Numbered from the stretch's first letter, positions 31,073-40,200 are shown. The stretch is 64,000 nucleotides of DNA from Nitrosomonadales bacterium (GCA_016214695.1 JACRNY010000001.1:248001-312000); one strand, 5' to 3'. Translations and numbers: made by a program. The notes: generated from the sequence alone by a model not told the origin.

Positions 31073-32500
31073 TCAATCCTCCAGCGCGCGCACCTTCACC
31101 GTCTTGCCTTTCACCTTCCCCGCCGACAAACGCTTCACGGCTTCCTTGGCAATATCCCGCGTGACGGCGACGTAGGTGGACATGTCGGTGACGGTGATCT
31201 TGCCGACCTGTTCGCGCGTGAAGCCTGCTTCGCCGGTGAGCGCGCCCAGCACGTCGCCGGGACGGATCTTTTCCTTGCGGCCGCCGAGGATCTGCAGGGT
31301 GACCATGGGCGGCACCAGCGGTCCTTTCTTTTCGTTGATCAGCGAATCCATGCTGTGCCATTCGGGTTCGATGCCCGTCATCTTGGCGATGTTGGAAACG
31401 CGGTTCATGTCAGCAGGGCTGCACAGACTGAATGCCCAACCTTCCTGGTCGGCGCGTCCGGTGCGCCCGATGCGGTGGATGTGTACTTCGGGATCGGGGG
31501 TGACGTCGACGTTGATGACCGCCTCGAGCTGCGAGATGTCTAGTCCGCGCGCGGCCACGTCGGTCGCCACCAGCACCGAACAACTGCGGTTGGCGAACTG
31601 AATGAGCACCTGGTCGCGCTCGCGTTGCTCCATGTCGCCGTTGAGCGTCAGTGCGTGGATGCCCTTGGCATGCAGGATGTCCACCAGATCGCGGCATTGC
31701 TGCTTGGTGTTGCAGAAGGCCAGCGTGCTGACCGGGCGGTAGTGCTTGAGCAGGACAGAGACGGCCTGCAAACGGTCTTCGTGTTTGATCTCGTAGAAGC
31801 GCTGGCGGATCTTGCTGCCCTCGTGCTGTTCCAGCAGTTTCACTTCCTGCGGTTTGCGCATGAACTTCTGCGCCAGCCGCGTGACGCCTTCGGGATAGGT
31901 CGCCGAGAACAGCATGGTCTGGCGCTGTGGCGGGATCTGCTTCACCACATACGCGATGTCGTCGTAGAAGCCCATGTCCAGCATGCGGTCGGCTTCGTCC
32001 AGCACCAGCGTGTTGATGGAATCCAGTTTCAGGTTGCCGCGCTCGATGTGGTCCATGATGCGGCCCGGCGTGCCGACCACGATATGCGCGCCGTGTTCCA
32101 GGCTGTCGGCCTGCGGGCGCAGGGTGCTGCCGCCGACCAGCGCGAGGATCTTGATGTTCTCGGCGAAGCGCGCCAGCCGGCGCATCTCCGTCGTCACCTG
32201 GTCAGCCAGCTCGCGCGTGGGGCACAGCACCATGGCCTGCACGCCGAAGTGGCGCGGGTTGAGTTTGGTGAGCAGCGGCAAGGCGAACGCCGCGGTCTTG
32301 CCGCTGCCGGTCTTGGCCTGCGCGATGAGATCGTGCCCGGCCAAAGTGATCGGCAGGCTGGCCGCCTGGATGGGCGTCATGGTGCGGTATTCGAGCTGCT
32401 GCAAGTTCGCCAGCATGGCCGGCGACAGCGGGAGTTCGTTGAAGGAGCGTCCGGCAACGTCGGTTGCGGGCGCGGAAGCGGGGGTGTCGGATTTGGTCAT
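31073..32500 (-). CDS. dbpA: ATP-dependent RNA helicase DbpA
   Basis: 475 residues. All DEAD-box motifs are present: Q-motif region, AKTGSGKT (Walker A), PTRELADQV, VGTPGRIMD, LDEADRMLD, FSATYP, and HRIGRTGR (motif VI). The C-terminal about 75 residues form a DbpA-type RNA-binding domain (RPGDVLGALTGEAGFTREQVGKI) that recognises hairpin 92 of 23S rRNA. It assists large-subunit assembly. The gene is alone; a MITE-like element lies upstream and a palindromic repeat follows its stop. Confidence 0.94.
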   Translation of the reverse strand: MTKSDTPASAPATDVAGRSFNELPLSPAMLANLQQLEYRTMTPIQAASLPITLAGHDLIAQAKTGSGKTAAFALPLLTKLNPRHFGVQAMVLCPTRELADQVTTEMRRLARFAENIKILALVGGSTLRPQADSLEHGAHIVVGTPGRIMDHIERGNLKLDSINTLVLDEADRMLDMGFYDDIAYVVKQIPPQRQTMLFSATYPEGVTRLAQKFMRKPQEVKLLEQHEGSKIRQRFYEIKHEDRLQAVSVLLKHYRPVSTLAFCNTKQQCRDLVDILHAKGIHALTLNGDMEQRERDQVLIQFANRSCSVLVATDVAARGLDISQLEAVINVDVTPDPEVHIHRIGRTGRADQEGWAFSLCSPADMNRVSNIAKMTGIEPEWHSMDSLINEKKGPLVPPMVTLQILGGRKEKIRPGDVLGALTGEAGFTREQVGKITVTDMSTYVAVTRDIAKEAVKRLSAGKVKGKTVKVRALED

Positions 32501-32536
32501 GCGTGATTATCCTCGCTTGCGGCGAGTATAGCTATC

Positions 32537-32677
32537 GGCCACCTCTAAAAATTCAAAGTTCTAAGCAAGACAAGGCGCGAACAAAAAATCACGACGCAGC
32601 ATATATGCAATATGTAAGGAGTGATTTTTTGTGAGCAACGCAGTATTGCGACGAAATTTGGATTTTTAGAGGTGGCC
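32537..32677 (+). mobile_element. MITE-like 141-bp intergenic element, copy B
   Basis: Terminal inverted repeats GGCCACCTCTAAAAAT and ATTTTTAGAGGTGGCC are exact over 16 bp. The inner block (CTAAGCAAGACAAGGCGCG, AAAAAATCACGACGCAGCAT, TGTAAGGAGTGATTTTTTG, GCAACGCAGTATTGCG) matches copy A (6894-7036) when reverse-complemented. No ORF inside. It reaches the last base of the neighbouring TAG stop codon. Confidence 0.75.
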
Positions 32678-33324
32678 TAATGTTTTGCGGGTTTAATGGA
32701 TTGCAGCGCCTCGGCCGCGATCTCGCGCACTTCCTCGTTGGCATCGTCCAGACAGGTTTCCACATAGGAACGTGCCGCCGCACTGCCGGTGAGTCCGAGC
32801 AGATGGCAGGCATCGGCGCGCACGCGGTGGTCGGGATGGAAAGTGAGTTCGCCCAACCTCGGCAGCAGCGCCTGCAGCTCGGGGGTATGGGAATAGGCTT
32901 CCAGCAGCGCGCTCACACCCAGGCGCACCGAGATGTTGGCTTCGGGATTGGCCACGATGGTGAGCAGCGACTTGAGCCGCTGCGTGTCCGCCGCGATGAA
33001 GGCCACGGCCTGCTTGTAGCCGCCCTCCTTCAGCAGATGCTCGACGTAATGCGCGGTTCCTTCTTCCCCGCTGGCCCACTCCGCCCACTGCTTCAACTCG
33101 CTGGCGCTCTGCGCGCCGGTGAGCGTAAAGGAACCGAGGCGCAGCCAGGGCGCGCTGCGCACCTCATACTCCGCGGCCTGCTCGGGATGCGCCGCGATGT
33201 TCACGACCGTCAGTTTGCCGATCTGCGACTGCTTCAGCATCTCGCTCAGCGACTGCAGCACGGCAGGACAATGCCGGCAGACGGGCGTGATAAAAAGCAG
33301 TGCGTCGGGTGGGGTTGGAGACAT
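32677..33324 (-). CDS. Thioredoxin-like / HEAT-repeat fusion protein
   Basis: 215 residues from ATG 33324; a TTG start five codons earlier is possible. The N-terminal about 85 residues look like a glutaredoxin/thioredoxin fold with CxxC in TPVCRHCPAV. The C-terminal part consists of HEAT-like repeats (LLTIVANPEANISVRLGVSALLEA, LTFHPDHRVRADACHLLGL, LDDANEEVREIAAEALQS). The pair suggests a redox protein with its own protein-docking platform. No obvious operon partner. The ribosome site GAGAGG lies 8 bp upstream. Confidence 0.8.
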   Translation of the reverse strand: MSPTPPDALLFITPVCRHCPAVLQSLSEMLKQSQIGKLTVVNIAAHPEQAAEYEVRSAPWLRLGSFTLTGAQSASELKQWAEWASGEEGTAHYVEHLLKEGGYKQAVAFIAADTQRLKSLLTIVANPEANISVRLGVSALLEAYSHTPELQALLPRLGELTFHPDHRVRADACHLLGLTGSAAARSYVETCLDDANEEVREIAAEALQSIKPAKH

Positions 33325-33334
33325 TGATATCCCT

Positions 33335-33478
33335 CTCAATAAATCCGTTCGGGCTGAGCCTGCGGCGACCTTTAGTCCTGAGCGTAGTCGAAGAGTAAAT
33401 GGCTCTCCGACAATCCCGGCCTGAGCGCCGCTCGTTCCTTCGACAGGCTCAGAACGAACGGGGTAAAGGGCTCAGGGT
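33335..33478. repeat. Degenerate cluster of TTCGACAGGCTCA repeats
   Basis: Several partial copies in both orientations (CCGTTCGGGCTGAGCCTGC, CTTTAGTCCTGAGCGTAGTCGAAG, GTTCCTTCGACAGGCTCAG) fill the gap between the thioredoxin-HEAT gene and yjbQ. Confidence 0.75.
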
Positions 33479-33489
33479 GCGCAGGGAAT

Positions 33490-33909
33490 TCATTCGCCTT
33501 GTACGGTGACCATGATACGCCGACTACCGCCGTGGTTGCGATGCTCGCACAGGTAAATCCCCTGCCAGGTTCCCAACTTTGGCCGCCCGTCCGTGATCGG
33601 GATGTTGAGGCTCGCGCCGAGCAAACTGGACTTGATATGCGCGGGCAGATCGTCGGGGCCCTCGTCCTGATGCTGGTAATAGGGCTCGTCCTCGCGCACG
33701 GCGCGGTTGAAGAAGCTCTCGAAATCCTGCCGCACGGTGGGGTCGGCATTCTCGTTGAGGGTGAGCGAAGCGGAAGTGTGCAGGATGAACACATTCATCA
33801 TGCCGACCTTGAAATTACGCAGCTCGGGCAGTTCGCGCAGCAGCTCGTCGGTGACGAGGTGGAAACCGCGCGGGCGGGGTTTGAGAGTGATCTCTTTTTG
33901 TAGCCACAT
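33490..33909 (-). CDS. yjbQ: YjbQ family protein (UPF0047)
   Basis: 139 residues, the family length. Conserved blocks: GFHLVTDEL, FILHTSASLTLNENADP, QHQDEGPDDLPAHIKSSLLG, and TWQGIYLCEHRNHGG. The conserved His, Glu and Asp residues suggest a metal-dependent or thiamine-phosphate synthase-like site, as proposed for E. coli YjbQ. Cytoplasmic. It lies just downstream of a minus-strand terminator hairpin, so it has its own promoter in the 33910-33950 region. Confidence 0.9.
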   Translation of the reverse strand: MWLQKEITLKPRPRGFHLVTDELLRELPELRNFKVGMMNVFILHTSASLTLNENADPTVRQDFESFFNRAVREDEPYYQHQDEGPDDLPAHIKSSLLGASLNIPITDGRPKLGTWQGIYLCEHRNHGGSRRIMVTVQGE

Positions 33910-33950
33910 GGCAGTCAGCGTCCGTTATTACCTGTGCGGTACTTTAGCAA

Positions 33951-33976
33951 AGAAAAAGCCCGGCGGTGCCGGGCTT
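33951..33976 (-). terminator. Rho-independent terminator (minus strand)
   Basis: On the minus strand AAGCCCGGCACCGCCGGGCTTTTTCTTT forms a GC hairpin followed by a T-rich run. It lies downstream of the SQR-like gene and the 53-codon ORF, and just upstream of yjbQ, so it probably ends the former transcript. Confidence 0.75.
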
Positions 33977-34024
33977 CTCCTTATGCATACTCTCCTGTCA
34001 GTCCATAGCCTTACTGTGTCACAA

Positions 34025-34142
34025 GCCCCTCTCCCGCAAGCGGGAGAGGGGTTGGGGTGAGGGGTGGCGAGCAGAAACCGCCTGTCGCATATGCTGAACG
34101 CCCCTCATCCCCAGCCCTTCCCCCGCCTGCGGGGGAAGGGAG
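34025..34142. repeat. Pair of CTCTCCCGCAAGCGGGAGAG palindromes in mirror order
   Basis: CCCTCTCCCGCAAGCGGGAGAGGGG plus GTTGGGGTGAGG (34026-34063) faces a second copy CCCTCATCCCCAGCCCTTCCCCCGCCTGCGGGGGAAGGG (34102-34140). The same mirrored pair occurs at 54289-54405. The repeat fills most of the 280-bp gene-free interval. Confidence 0.8.
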
Positions 34143-34189
34143 TTGAGCGCAATGGATTTGATGTACGTCAGGAATTTAGCACCGCTTGC

Positions 34190-34351
34190 TTAGTGATGCG
34201 ACTTCGCCAGCAGCTTGATCATCTTGATGTTGATGCTCACGAAACGCCAGAGTTGCCACAGCACGCAAGTGCGCATGAAGCGGGTGAAGCCGGTCGGTGC
34301 GGGCGGGTAGTAGGCCTGCTGGTAGGGCTCGCGGTTGGTGATGTTTCCCAT
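34190..34351 (-). CDS. 53-residue small protein downstream of the SQR-like gene
   Basis: Reading ATG 34351 to TAA 34190 gives 53 residues: a Tyr/Pro-rich start (NREPYQQAYYPPAP) and an amphipathic, basic, tryptophan-containing helix (FMRTCVLWQLWRFVSINIKMIKLL). GAGGAAC sits 7 bp upstream. It follows the SQR-like gene by 131 bp on the same strand. The helix could bind a membrane surface, possibly to dock the flavoprotein, which is an inference. The family is not recognised. Confidence 0.65.
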   Translation of the reverse strand: MGNITNREPYQQAYYPPAPTGFTRFMRTCVLWQLWRFVSINIKMIKLLAKSHH

Positions 34352-34482
34352 GTTCAGTTCCTCGTAATTTCGTTGTCAGTAAATCTGAAACTCGCGTAGC
34401 GATTCGTTTGCCCTTTCCCCCTCCGGGGGAAAGTTGGATAGAGGGAAACGGGCATCGCAAGTTTCATGATCGGGCTTGCCCG

Positions 34483-35940
34483 TCAGTCCGGCAGCAGAGA
34501 CCAGCCCGGACGCAGTTTCGCCTGATAGATGAAGGTGTGGTGCAGCAGGTACTTCATCCAGTGACCGGCCAGGCCGATCTCGCCGAAGGTCAGGTCGATG
34601 TCGCGGCCGAACTCCGGATACTTCTCGTAATCGGGCACCACCGGGAACACGGTCATCGTCGCCGCCGTGCCCTTGAGGATGTGCGAGCCGGTGGAGGCCA
34701 CGCAGGCTGCGCCCATCTCGGCCATCGAGGCGGTGTGGGTGGGCTTCTCGGCGCCGTTCAGCATGTCGCGGATGCTCATCGCCACGGCCTTGGCCATCGC
34801 GGCGGAAGGCATGCCGGTGCGCGGTGCGGTCGGGTTGATCGGCGTGCCGTTGGCGCTTTGCATCGGCTTGCTGATCAGGTGCGGCACGGCGAAGGCGATA
34901 CCGACGGCGAAGATGTTGCGATGCGTCGGCGTCTGGTAGGTGCGCGGCCAATCCTTTGCACTCCACTCCATGAAGGGACGCGCGGTGTAATCGGCATCCA
35001 CCTTCATGAAACCGTTGGGCAGGAACATCTGTGCGGTGATGTCTTCTTCGGTCTTGCTGTAGGCCTTGAGGCCCACACCGGCGAACGGCGGGATCAGCAT
35101 GGAGAAATCGAATTCCAGTTCGTGGAAGGTGCCGTCCAGTATCTCGTAATGGATCTTGCCGGCTTCCACCTTCTTGACGTGCGCGCGCGTGATCCACTCG
35201 ATGCCGCGCTCGACCATCAGCGATTCGGCGAAGGTCTTGCCGTTGGTGATGTAGCCGCCGCGCTTGATGTGCACGCCGCCCATGCCGAAGTCGCCCAGCT
35301 CGTATTCGTTGCTGATCCAGACGATGCGCGCCATGTCGCGCACGCCCGCTTCGCGCAGCACGTGGTCCACGTTGTAGATGTATTCGAACGCCGCGCCCTG
35401 GCAGGTGCACATGCCGTGGCCGGTGCCGATGACGACGGTCTGGCGCTCGCCCTTGCGCATCTTTTCGATGCTTTGCTGCAGCTTCTCGTTGGCTTCCTTG
35501 GCGTGGCCGTAGGTGCAGACGGAAACGGTGTGGCCATGATCGGGGCCGAGGCCTTCGGTCGCGCCGAAGTTCAGCTTCGGCCCGGTGGCGTTGATGAGGT
35601 AATCGTAGCCGATGTTCTCCACCACACCGGCCTTGTCGGCGCGGGTGTATTCGACTGTCACGAAAGGCACCGGGCTATCGGCATTGCCATCGGGATGGAT
35701 GGACACGGCCTTGGCCTGGCGGAAATCCACATTGGTCTTGCCGTAGAGCTCGGCGAGATCGAAGGTCACATCCTTCTCGGTCATCTGGCCGACGCCGACC
35801 CAGATGTTGGAAGGGATCCAGTTCCATTTCGAATTGGGCGCCACCACGATGATCTCGTGCTCTTTGCCCACCCACTTGTTCAGATATCTGGCGGCGGTGT
35901 GGCCGGATATACCCGCACCCAGGATGACGATTCGCGACAT
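34483..35940 (-). CDS. Sulfide:quinone oxidoreductase-like flavoprotein
   Basis: 485 residues from ATG 35940 (AGGAGAG upstream); the extension to 36000 is rejected. The N-terminal FAD motif is RIVILGAGISGHTAARYL. Other blocks: WIPSNIWVGVG, ATGPKLNFGATEGLG, TVSVCTYGHAKEA and CTCQGAAFEYIYNVD, with Cys residues near the flavin as expected in SQR/FCSD enzymes. The C-terminal part includes amphipathic segments that would attach to the membrane. It would oxidise sulfide (or a related reductant) and pass electrons to quinone. Subtype is not assigned. It is divergent from sufS across a 353-bp spacer. Confidence 0.85.
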   Translation of the reverse strand: MSRIVILGAGISGHTAARYLNKWVGKEHEIIVVAPNSKWNWIPSNIWVGVGQMTEKDVTFDLAELYGKTNVDFRQAKAVSIHPDGNADSPVPFVTVEYTRADKAGVVENIGYDYLINATGPKLNFGATEGLGPDHGHTVSVCTYGHAKEANEKLQQSIEKMRKGERQTVVIGTGHGMCTCQGAAFEYIYNVDHVLREAGVRDMARIVWISNEYELGDFGMGGVHIKRGGYITNGKTFAESLMVERGIEWITRAHVKKVEAGKIHYEILDGTFHELEFDFSMLIPPFAGVGLKAYSKTEEDITAQMFLPNGFMKVDADYTARPFMEWSAKDWPRTYQTPTHRNIFAVGIAFAVPHLISKPMQSANGTPINPTAPRTGMPSAAMAKAVAMSIRDMLNGAEKPTHTASMAEMGAACVASTGSHILKGTAATMTVFPVVPDYEKYPEFGRDIDLTFGEIGLAGHWMKYLLHHTFIYQAKLRPGWSLLPD

Positions 35941-36293
35941 TTTCTCTCCTACTGAAATTCCAAAAATGAACCCTGAAGCGGACCGTTCTGAGCGATCCAC
36001 TGCCTACCCCTCTATCCTGGCTTTTTTTGTAACAGTTCCAAGCGTGATTGATTTTGCCGGAGGACGGTCGGAACCGACCCATCCAGAGACCCACCGCGTT
36101 GATCCATGCACTCGCCTTGCGCAAACATCATAATATAAGCATGTTCTAATCATCAACTGATTTAAATCCCGCTGCCGCCGGTCGGGTATGGCTCCTGCTG
36201 TACTTCACGGCGACTGCCCGGCAAAACGGCTTCCGGCTTGGGATGCGACGGCGATATCGCGTAAGATGGCACCGTCCCCATCCAGCCACGACC
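35941..36293. other. Divergent intergenic region (SQR-like / sufS)
   Basis: This 353-bp stretch must carry both promoters. I see no RNA structure, repeat family or credible small ORF. The only notable run is an AT-rich patch around 36125-36165. Confidence 0.5.
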
Positions 36294-37544
36294 ATGAGCC
36301 AGAACGACCACCCGGCCACCGCCGCGCCGACCTTCGATGTCGCAGCCATCCGCCGCGACTTCCCCATCCTGCAGCGGCAGATGCACGGCAAGCCGCTGGT
36401 CTGGCTCGACAGCGCCGCCACGGCGCAGAAACCGCAAGTCGTGATCGACCGCGTGGTGCGCTACTACGAGCAGGAGAACTCCAACATCCACCGCGGCACC
36501 CACACCCTGGCCGAGGTGGCCTGCGATGCCTATGACGATGCGCGCGACAGCGTCGCCGTCTTCCTCAACGCGGCAACGCAGGACGAGATCGTGTTCGTGC
36601 GCGGCACCACCGAAGGCCTCAACCTGCTCGCCGCCCTGTTCAGCGACAGCCTGCTCAAGCCCGGCGACGAGATACTGTTAACCCAAGCCGAGCATCACGC
36701 CAACATCGTGCCCTGGCAGTTCGCCGCGAAGAAGAGCGGCGCCGTCATCCGCGTCGCCCCGGTGGACGACAACGGCGACCTTATCCTCGCCGCCTACGAA
36801 CGCCTGCTCGGCCCGCGCACCAAGGTCGTCTCCATCACCCACATCTCCAACGCACTCGGCACCGTCATGCCCATCCGCGAGATGACGCAGATGGCCAAGC
36901 GCGTCGGCGCCACCGTGGTGATCGACGGCGCGCAGGGCATCCCGCACCGCCGCGTCGACGTGCAGGATATCGGCTGCGACTTCTATGTATTCTCCGGCCA
37001 CAAACTGTTCGCCCCCTGCGGCATCGGCGCCGTCTACGGCCGCCACGAACTGTGGCAACAACTGCCGCCGTGGCAGGGCGGCGGCAGCATGGTGCAGCAG
37101 GTCACCTTCGAGCACAGCACCTACGCCACCCCGCCCAAGCGTTTCGAGGCAGGCACCCCGGCGGTGGCTTCAGCTGCCGGGCTGGGTGCGGCCATCGACT
37201 ACCTCAACAGCATCGGCCTGGAAGCGATAGAGCACTACGAGACCGAGCTGCTAGCCTACGCGCTGGAAGAGATCCGCAAGGTCAACGGTCTGCGCGTGAT
37301 CGGCATGCCCAAAGAACGCGGCGGCGTCATCTCCTTCGTGATGGACGGCCTCCCCGATCTGCAGGTCGCCAAACTGCTGGATGCACAAGGCATCGCAGTG
37401 CGCGCCGGCACTCACTGCGCGCAACCCATCCTCGCGCGCTTCGGCCTGCAGTCCACCTTGCGTCCCTCGTTCGCCTTCTACAACACGCGCGAGGAAGTGG
37501 ATGTGCTGGTGGAGACGCTGCGCGGGATCAGTGCGCGGCGTTGA
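36294..37544 (+). CDS. sufS: Cysteine desulfurase SufS
   Basis: 416 residues from ATG 36294. The PLP lysine is K237 (FSGHKLFAPCG) and the active-site cysteine is C375 (RAGTHCAQPILARF), matching the group II desulfurases (SufS). GGGSMV and NSNIHRGTHTL are also conserved. It removes sulfur from cysteine to supply Fe-S cluster assembly. No SufBCD or SufE is adjacent, so this copy is detached from the rest of the pathway within the window. A radical SAM gene follows after five bases. Confidence 0.94.
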   Translation: MSQNDHPATAAPTFDVAAIRRDFPILQRQMHGKPLVWLDSAATAQKPQVVIDRVVRYYEQENSNIHRGTHTLAEVACDAYDDARDSVAVFLNAATQDEIVFVRGTTEGLNLLAALFSDSLLKPGDEILLTQAEHHANIVPWQFAAKKSGAVIRVAPVDDNGDLILAAYERLLGPRTKVVSITHISNALGTVMPIREMTQMAKRVGATVVIDGAQGIPHRRVDVQDIGCDFYVFSGHKLFAPCGIGAVYGRHELWQQLPPWQGGGSMVQQVTFEHSTYATPPKRFEAGTPAVASAAGLGAAIDYLNSIGLEAIEHYETELLAYALEEIRKVNGLRVIGMPKERGGVISFVMDGLPDLQVAKLLDAQGIAVRAGTHCAQPILARFGLQSTLRPSFAFYNTREEVDVLVETLRGISARR

Positions 37545-37549
37545 ACGAC

Positions 37550-38431
37550 ATGCCCCTGATTTACGACCAACCCCTCTTCCGCCCACCCTCCGAAGGCGAC
37601 AACCTGATCATCCAGGCCACGCTGGGCTGCAGCTTCAACCAGTGCAGCTTCTGCGCCATGTATCGCAGCAAGCAGTATGTCGAGCGTCCGCTGGCCGAAG
37701 TGATCGCCGACATCCACCAGGCCGCCGCCGACTGGCCGGATGCACAGCGCGTGTTCCTGGCCGACGGCGATGCGCTGGCACTGCCGACGGAACACCTGCT
37801 CGCCATCCTGCGCGAACTGGCCGCAACCTTCCCGCGCCTCACGCGCGTCTCCTGCTATGCCACACCCGGCAACATCCAGCGCAAGAGCGCTGAAGAACTC
37901 GCGCAGCTGCGCGAACACAAACTCGGCCTGCTCTACTTCGGCATCGAAAGCGGCTCCGACCTCATCCTGAAAAAGATCACCAAGGGCGCCACGCAGCGGC
38001 GCATGGCCGAAGTGCTGACCAAGGCGCACGCCAGCGGCATGAAAATCTCCGCCACCGTCATCCTCGGTCTGGGCGGCACCACGCACAGCAACGAACACAT
38101 AGACGGCACCATAGACCTGCTCAACAGCGCACCCGTCACCTACCTCTCCACGCTGCAGCTGTATCTGGACGACAGCATCGCGGAAGAATTCCAGCGCAAG
38201 TTCGGCGAACCTTTCGAGATGCCGGACGACCTGGCGATATTGCAGGAACAGCACAGACTCATCAGCGGCCTCAACCCGCCGCAGCCCGTCATCTTCCGCT
38301 CCAACCATGCTTCCAACGCGCTGGCACTCGCCGGGAATCTGCCGAGAGACAAAGACAAGCTGCTGCAACAACTGCACGAAGCGATGGCCGGGCAGCGGCC
38401 ACTGCGGCCGTTGTTCATGCGCGGGCTTTGA
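37550..38431 (+). CDS. Radical SAM protein, family not resolved
   Basis: 293 residues from ATG 37550, five bases after the sufS stop. The CxxxCxxC motif is CSFNQCSFC near residue 22; the SAM/cluster loop is followed by a typical Elp3/B12-like barrel (LADGDAL, IESGSDLILKKITKGATQRRM, SATVILGLGGTTHSN). The AMYRSKQYV start resembles radical SAM proteins of the Elp3/MiaB-like domain class, but no TRAM or HAT domain is present. The [4Fe-4S] cluster would be supplied by Suf/Isc pathways, which fits the sufS neighbour. Confidence 0.88.
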   Translation: MPLIYDQPLFRPPSEGDNLIIQATLGCSFNQCSFCAMYRSKQYVERPLAEVIADIHQAAADWPDAQRVFLADGDALALPTEHLLAILRELAATFPRLTRVSCYATPGNIQRKSAEELAQLREHKLGLLYFGIESGSDLILKKITKGATQRRMAEVLTKAHASGMKISATVILGLGGTTHSNEHIDGTIDLLNSAPVTYLSTLQLYLDDSIAEEFQRKFGEPFEMPDDLAILQEQHRLISGLNPPQPVIFRSNHASNALALAGNLPRDKDKLLQQLHEAMAGQRPLRPLFMRGL

Positions 38432-38544
38432 GATTTCGCTGGTTGCAAGCTCCCGGCATCCCCCTGAAAGATTTAATTGCGGCCGCACTATTAAGCATAT
38501 AGCATAGAAACCATTAATAAGACTGCCGCAATTAATACTTTCGA

Positions 38545-39756
38545 ATGCGCAAAACCGATCTTCATCCCGACCTGCAACAAAGCTGCGTGCCAGTACCGGA
38601 ACGCTCGGGATGCTTTGCAGTTATCCCGCCCGCAACGCCCTCCTCTGTCAACGTGCCCGCTTGTCATGGTCTGCTGGTGCTTGCCCAAAGGGAACTGGAA
38701 CTGCTGACCGACATGATCCGCAGAAACCCGCAAGAAGCGGAGCTGCTGATATACATGCTGAACCGTCGCGAAGCGGTCGACAGCAGCCAGATCGAAGGCA
38801 CGCACACCGGCTTCGATGGCCTGCTGATACACGAGATCGAAGCAGGAACGGAAGACGAGATTTCCGATAGCGACGCCAGCGCAACGCTGAACTATGTGCG
38901 CGCCTTCATGATGGGCGCGCGCGAAGTCGAAGCCCGCGGCCAGGCAGCACTGGATCTGGGCCTCGTTCGCAACCTCCATGCGCAATTGATGGCGGGGCAA
39001 AGCCAATCTGCGCCCGGACGATGGCGCGACCGGCAAAACTACATCGGCCTGCGCATGGAAACGGCGCGCTACATACCGCCACCGCCTGGCGAAGTGCCGC
39101 GCCTGATGGATGATCTGCTTGGCCTGCTGCAATACGAAGCGAATGGAGTCGCGGTGACATCCATAATGCTACGCGCCGCGATCGCCCATGTGCAATTCGA
39201 AGCGATCCACCCCTTCCTCGACGGTAACGGACGCACCGGCCGCCTGCTGCTGCCGCTGATGCTCAAGGCCGAGGGTAAGCCCCCCATCCATCTCGCTTCG
39301 TTCCTGAAACTGCGCCAGCAGGAATACTACGACGCACTATTACAAGTGCAGACCAGGCTGGAATGGGAACCCTGGATTCGCCTTTTCCTGGAAAGCGTGG
39401 TCGCCTCTTGCCGGCATACCACGCGACTGTTCGATGACATGCGCGCCATACACCAGCGCTGGCAAAGCCTGCTGACCCAACAAGGCAAACGCCGGCACGC
39501 CACCATCTGGAAGGTCGGCGGTCTGCTGCTGGGGCAACCCGTGGTGACGATCAACTCGATCTCCCAACGCCTTGGCGTCACCTTCCCGGCAGCGAACGAC
39601 GCCGTGTCCGAACTGGTTGCGCTGGGCATTTTGCGCCCCGCCACCCAGCAAAGACGCCACCGCGTTTTTCATGCCCACGAAGTGATGAACGTGCTTTACA
39701 CAGGCTTGGATGCCGTGATCGAAGATGTCGAACGGAGCACCAGGATCAATGTGTAA
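38545..39756 (+). CDS. Fic family protein (class II, self-inhibited)
   Basis: 403 residues. Fic core motif HPFLDGNGRTGR at residues 222-233 with the catalytic His. An N-terminal inhibitory helix motif SSQIEG (S80-xxx-E84) places it in class II, where the Glu blocks ATP binding. A Fic_N domain precedes it and a winged-helix DNA-binding segment closes the protein (INSISQRLGVTFPAANDAVSELV). It would transfer AMP to a protein target; self-inhibition and the winged helix suggest a regulator. It opens the accessory region. Confidence 0.9.
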   Translation: MRKTDLHPDLQQSCVPVPERSGCFAVIPPATPSSVNVPACHGLLVLAQRELELLTDMIRRNPQEAELLIYMLNRREAVDSSQIEGTHTGFDGLLIHEIEAGTEDEISDSDASATLNYVRAFMMGAREVEARGQAALDLGLVRNLHAQLMAGQSQSAPGRWRDRQNYIGLRMETARYIPPPPGEVPRLMDDLLGLLQYEANGVAVTSIMLRAAIAHVQFEAIHPFLDGNGRTGRLLLPLMLKAEGKPPIHLASFLKLRQQEYYDALLQVQTRLEWEPWIRLFLESVVASCRHTTRLFDDMRAIHQRWQSLLTQQGKRRHATIWKVGGLLLGQPVVTINSISQRLGVTFPAANDAVSELVALGILRPATQQRRHRVFHAHEVMNVLYTGLDAVIEDVERSTRINV

Positions 39757-39813
39757 TCCCGCAATCGCTTCATGAGCATCCGGCTTCCAATGCGCAGTAA
39801 GCATCGACCAAAT

Positions 39814-39841
39814 CGTCATACCGGCCTTCGCCGGTATGACG
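39814..39841. repeat. CGTCATACCGGC palindrome
   Basis: CGTCATACCGGC-CTTC-GCCGGTATGACG is a perfect 12-bp inverted repeat. Related sequences lie at 45911-46019 and 57965-57992, so it is a dispersed palindromic family; one member stands on each side of the accessory region. Confidence 0.85.
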
Positions 39842-39914
39842 CGATCACTGCAAATGGATTATTCAAGTTAATTCCAGTAAAGTCCCCTCCTGCATTCCAC
39901 ACCGGACCATATCC

Positions 39915-40190
39915 ATGAACACAGAAGAGTTAAGCAAGGAACAACAGATCCTGCGCCTGATGCGCAAAACATTGGGCAACGTCGTTAGAGACGCCACACC
40001 ACTCGGCGGACGCCCCAACCCGCTGACCGCCAGCACCATCCAGGACATCAAGGATTGCTTCGCACTGATCTCGGAGCGGGAGAAGGAACTGGCCGACCTG
40101 CTCGGCTTCGACCAATCCAAGCCCTATTACACCGACGGCCAGCAACCGAACTCGAACGTCCTCAACTTCGTCAAACCAACCAAGGAGTAA
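39915..40190 (+). CDS. Hypothetical protein, 91 residues
   Basis: Mostly helical (EELSKEQQILRLMRKTLGNVVRDA, STIQDIKDCFALISEREKELADLLG) with a disordered C-terminus. No signal peptide, cysteine cluster or catalytic motif. It starts with ATG 39915; no strong Shine-Dalgarno is visible. It is flanked by repeat-rich intergenic DNA. Similar short proteins are scattered in betaproteobacteria, but I cannot name a family or role. Confidence 0.7.
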   Translation: MNTEELSKEQQILRLMRKTLGNVVRDATPLGGRPNPLTASTIQDIKDCFALISEREKELADLLGFDQSKPYYTDGQQPNSNVLNFVKPTKE

Positions 40191-40200
40191 CTCAACAATC

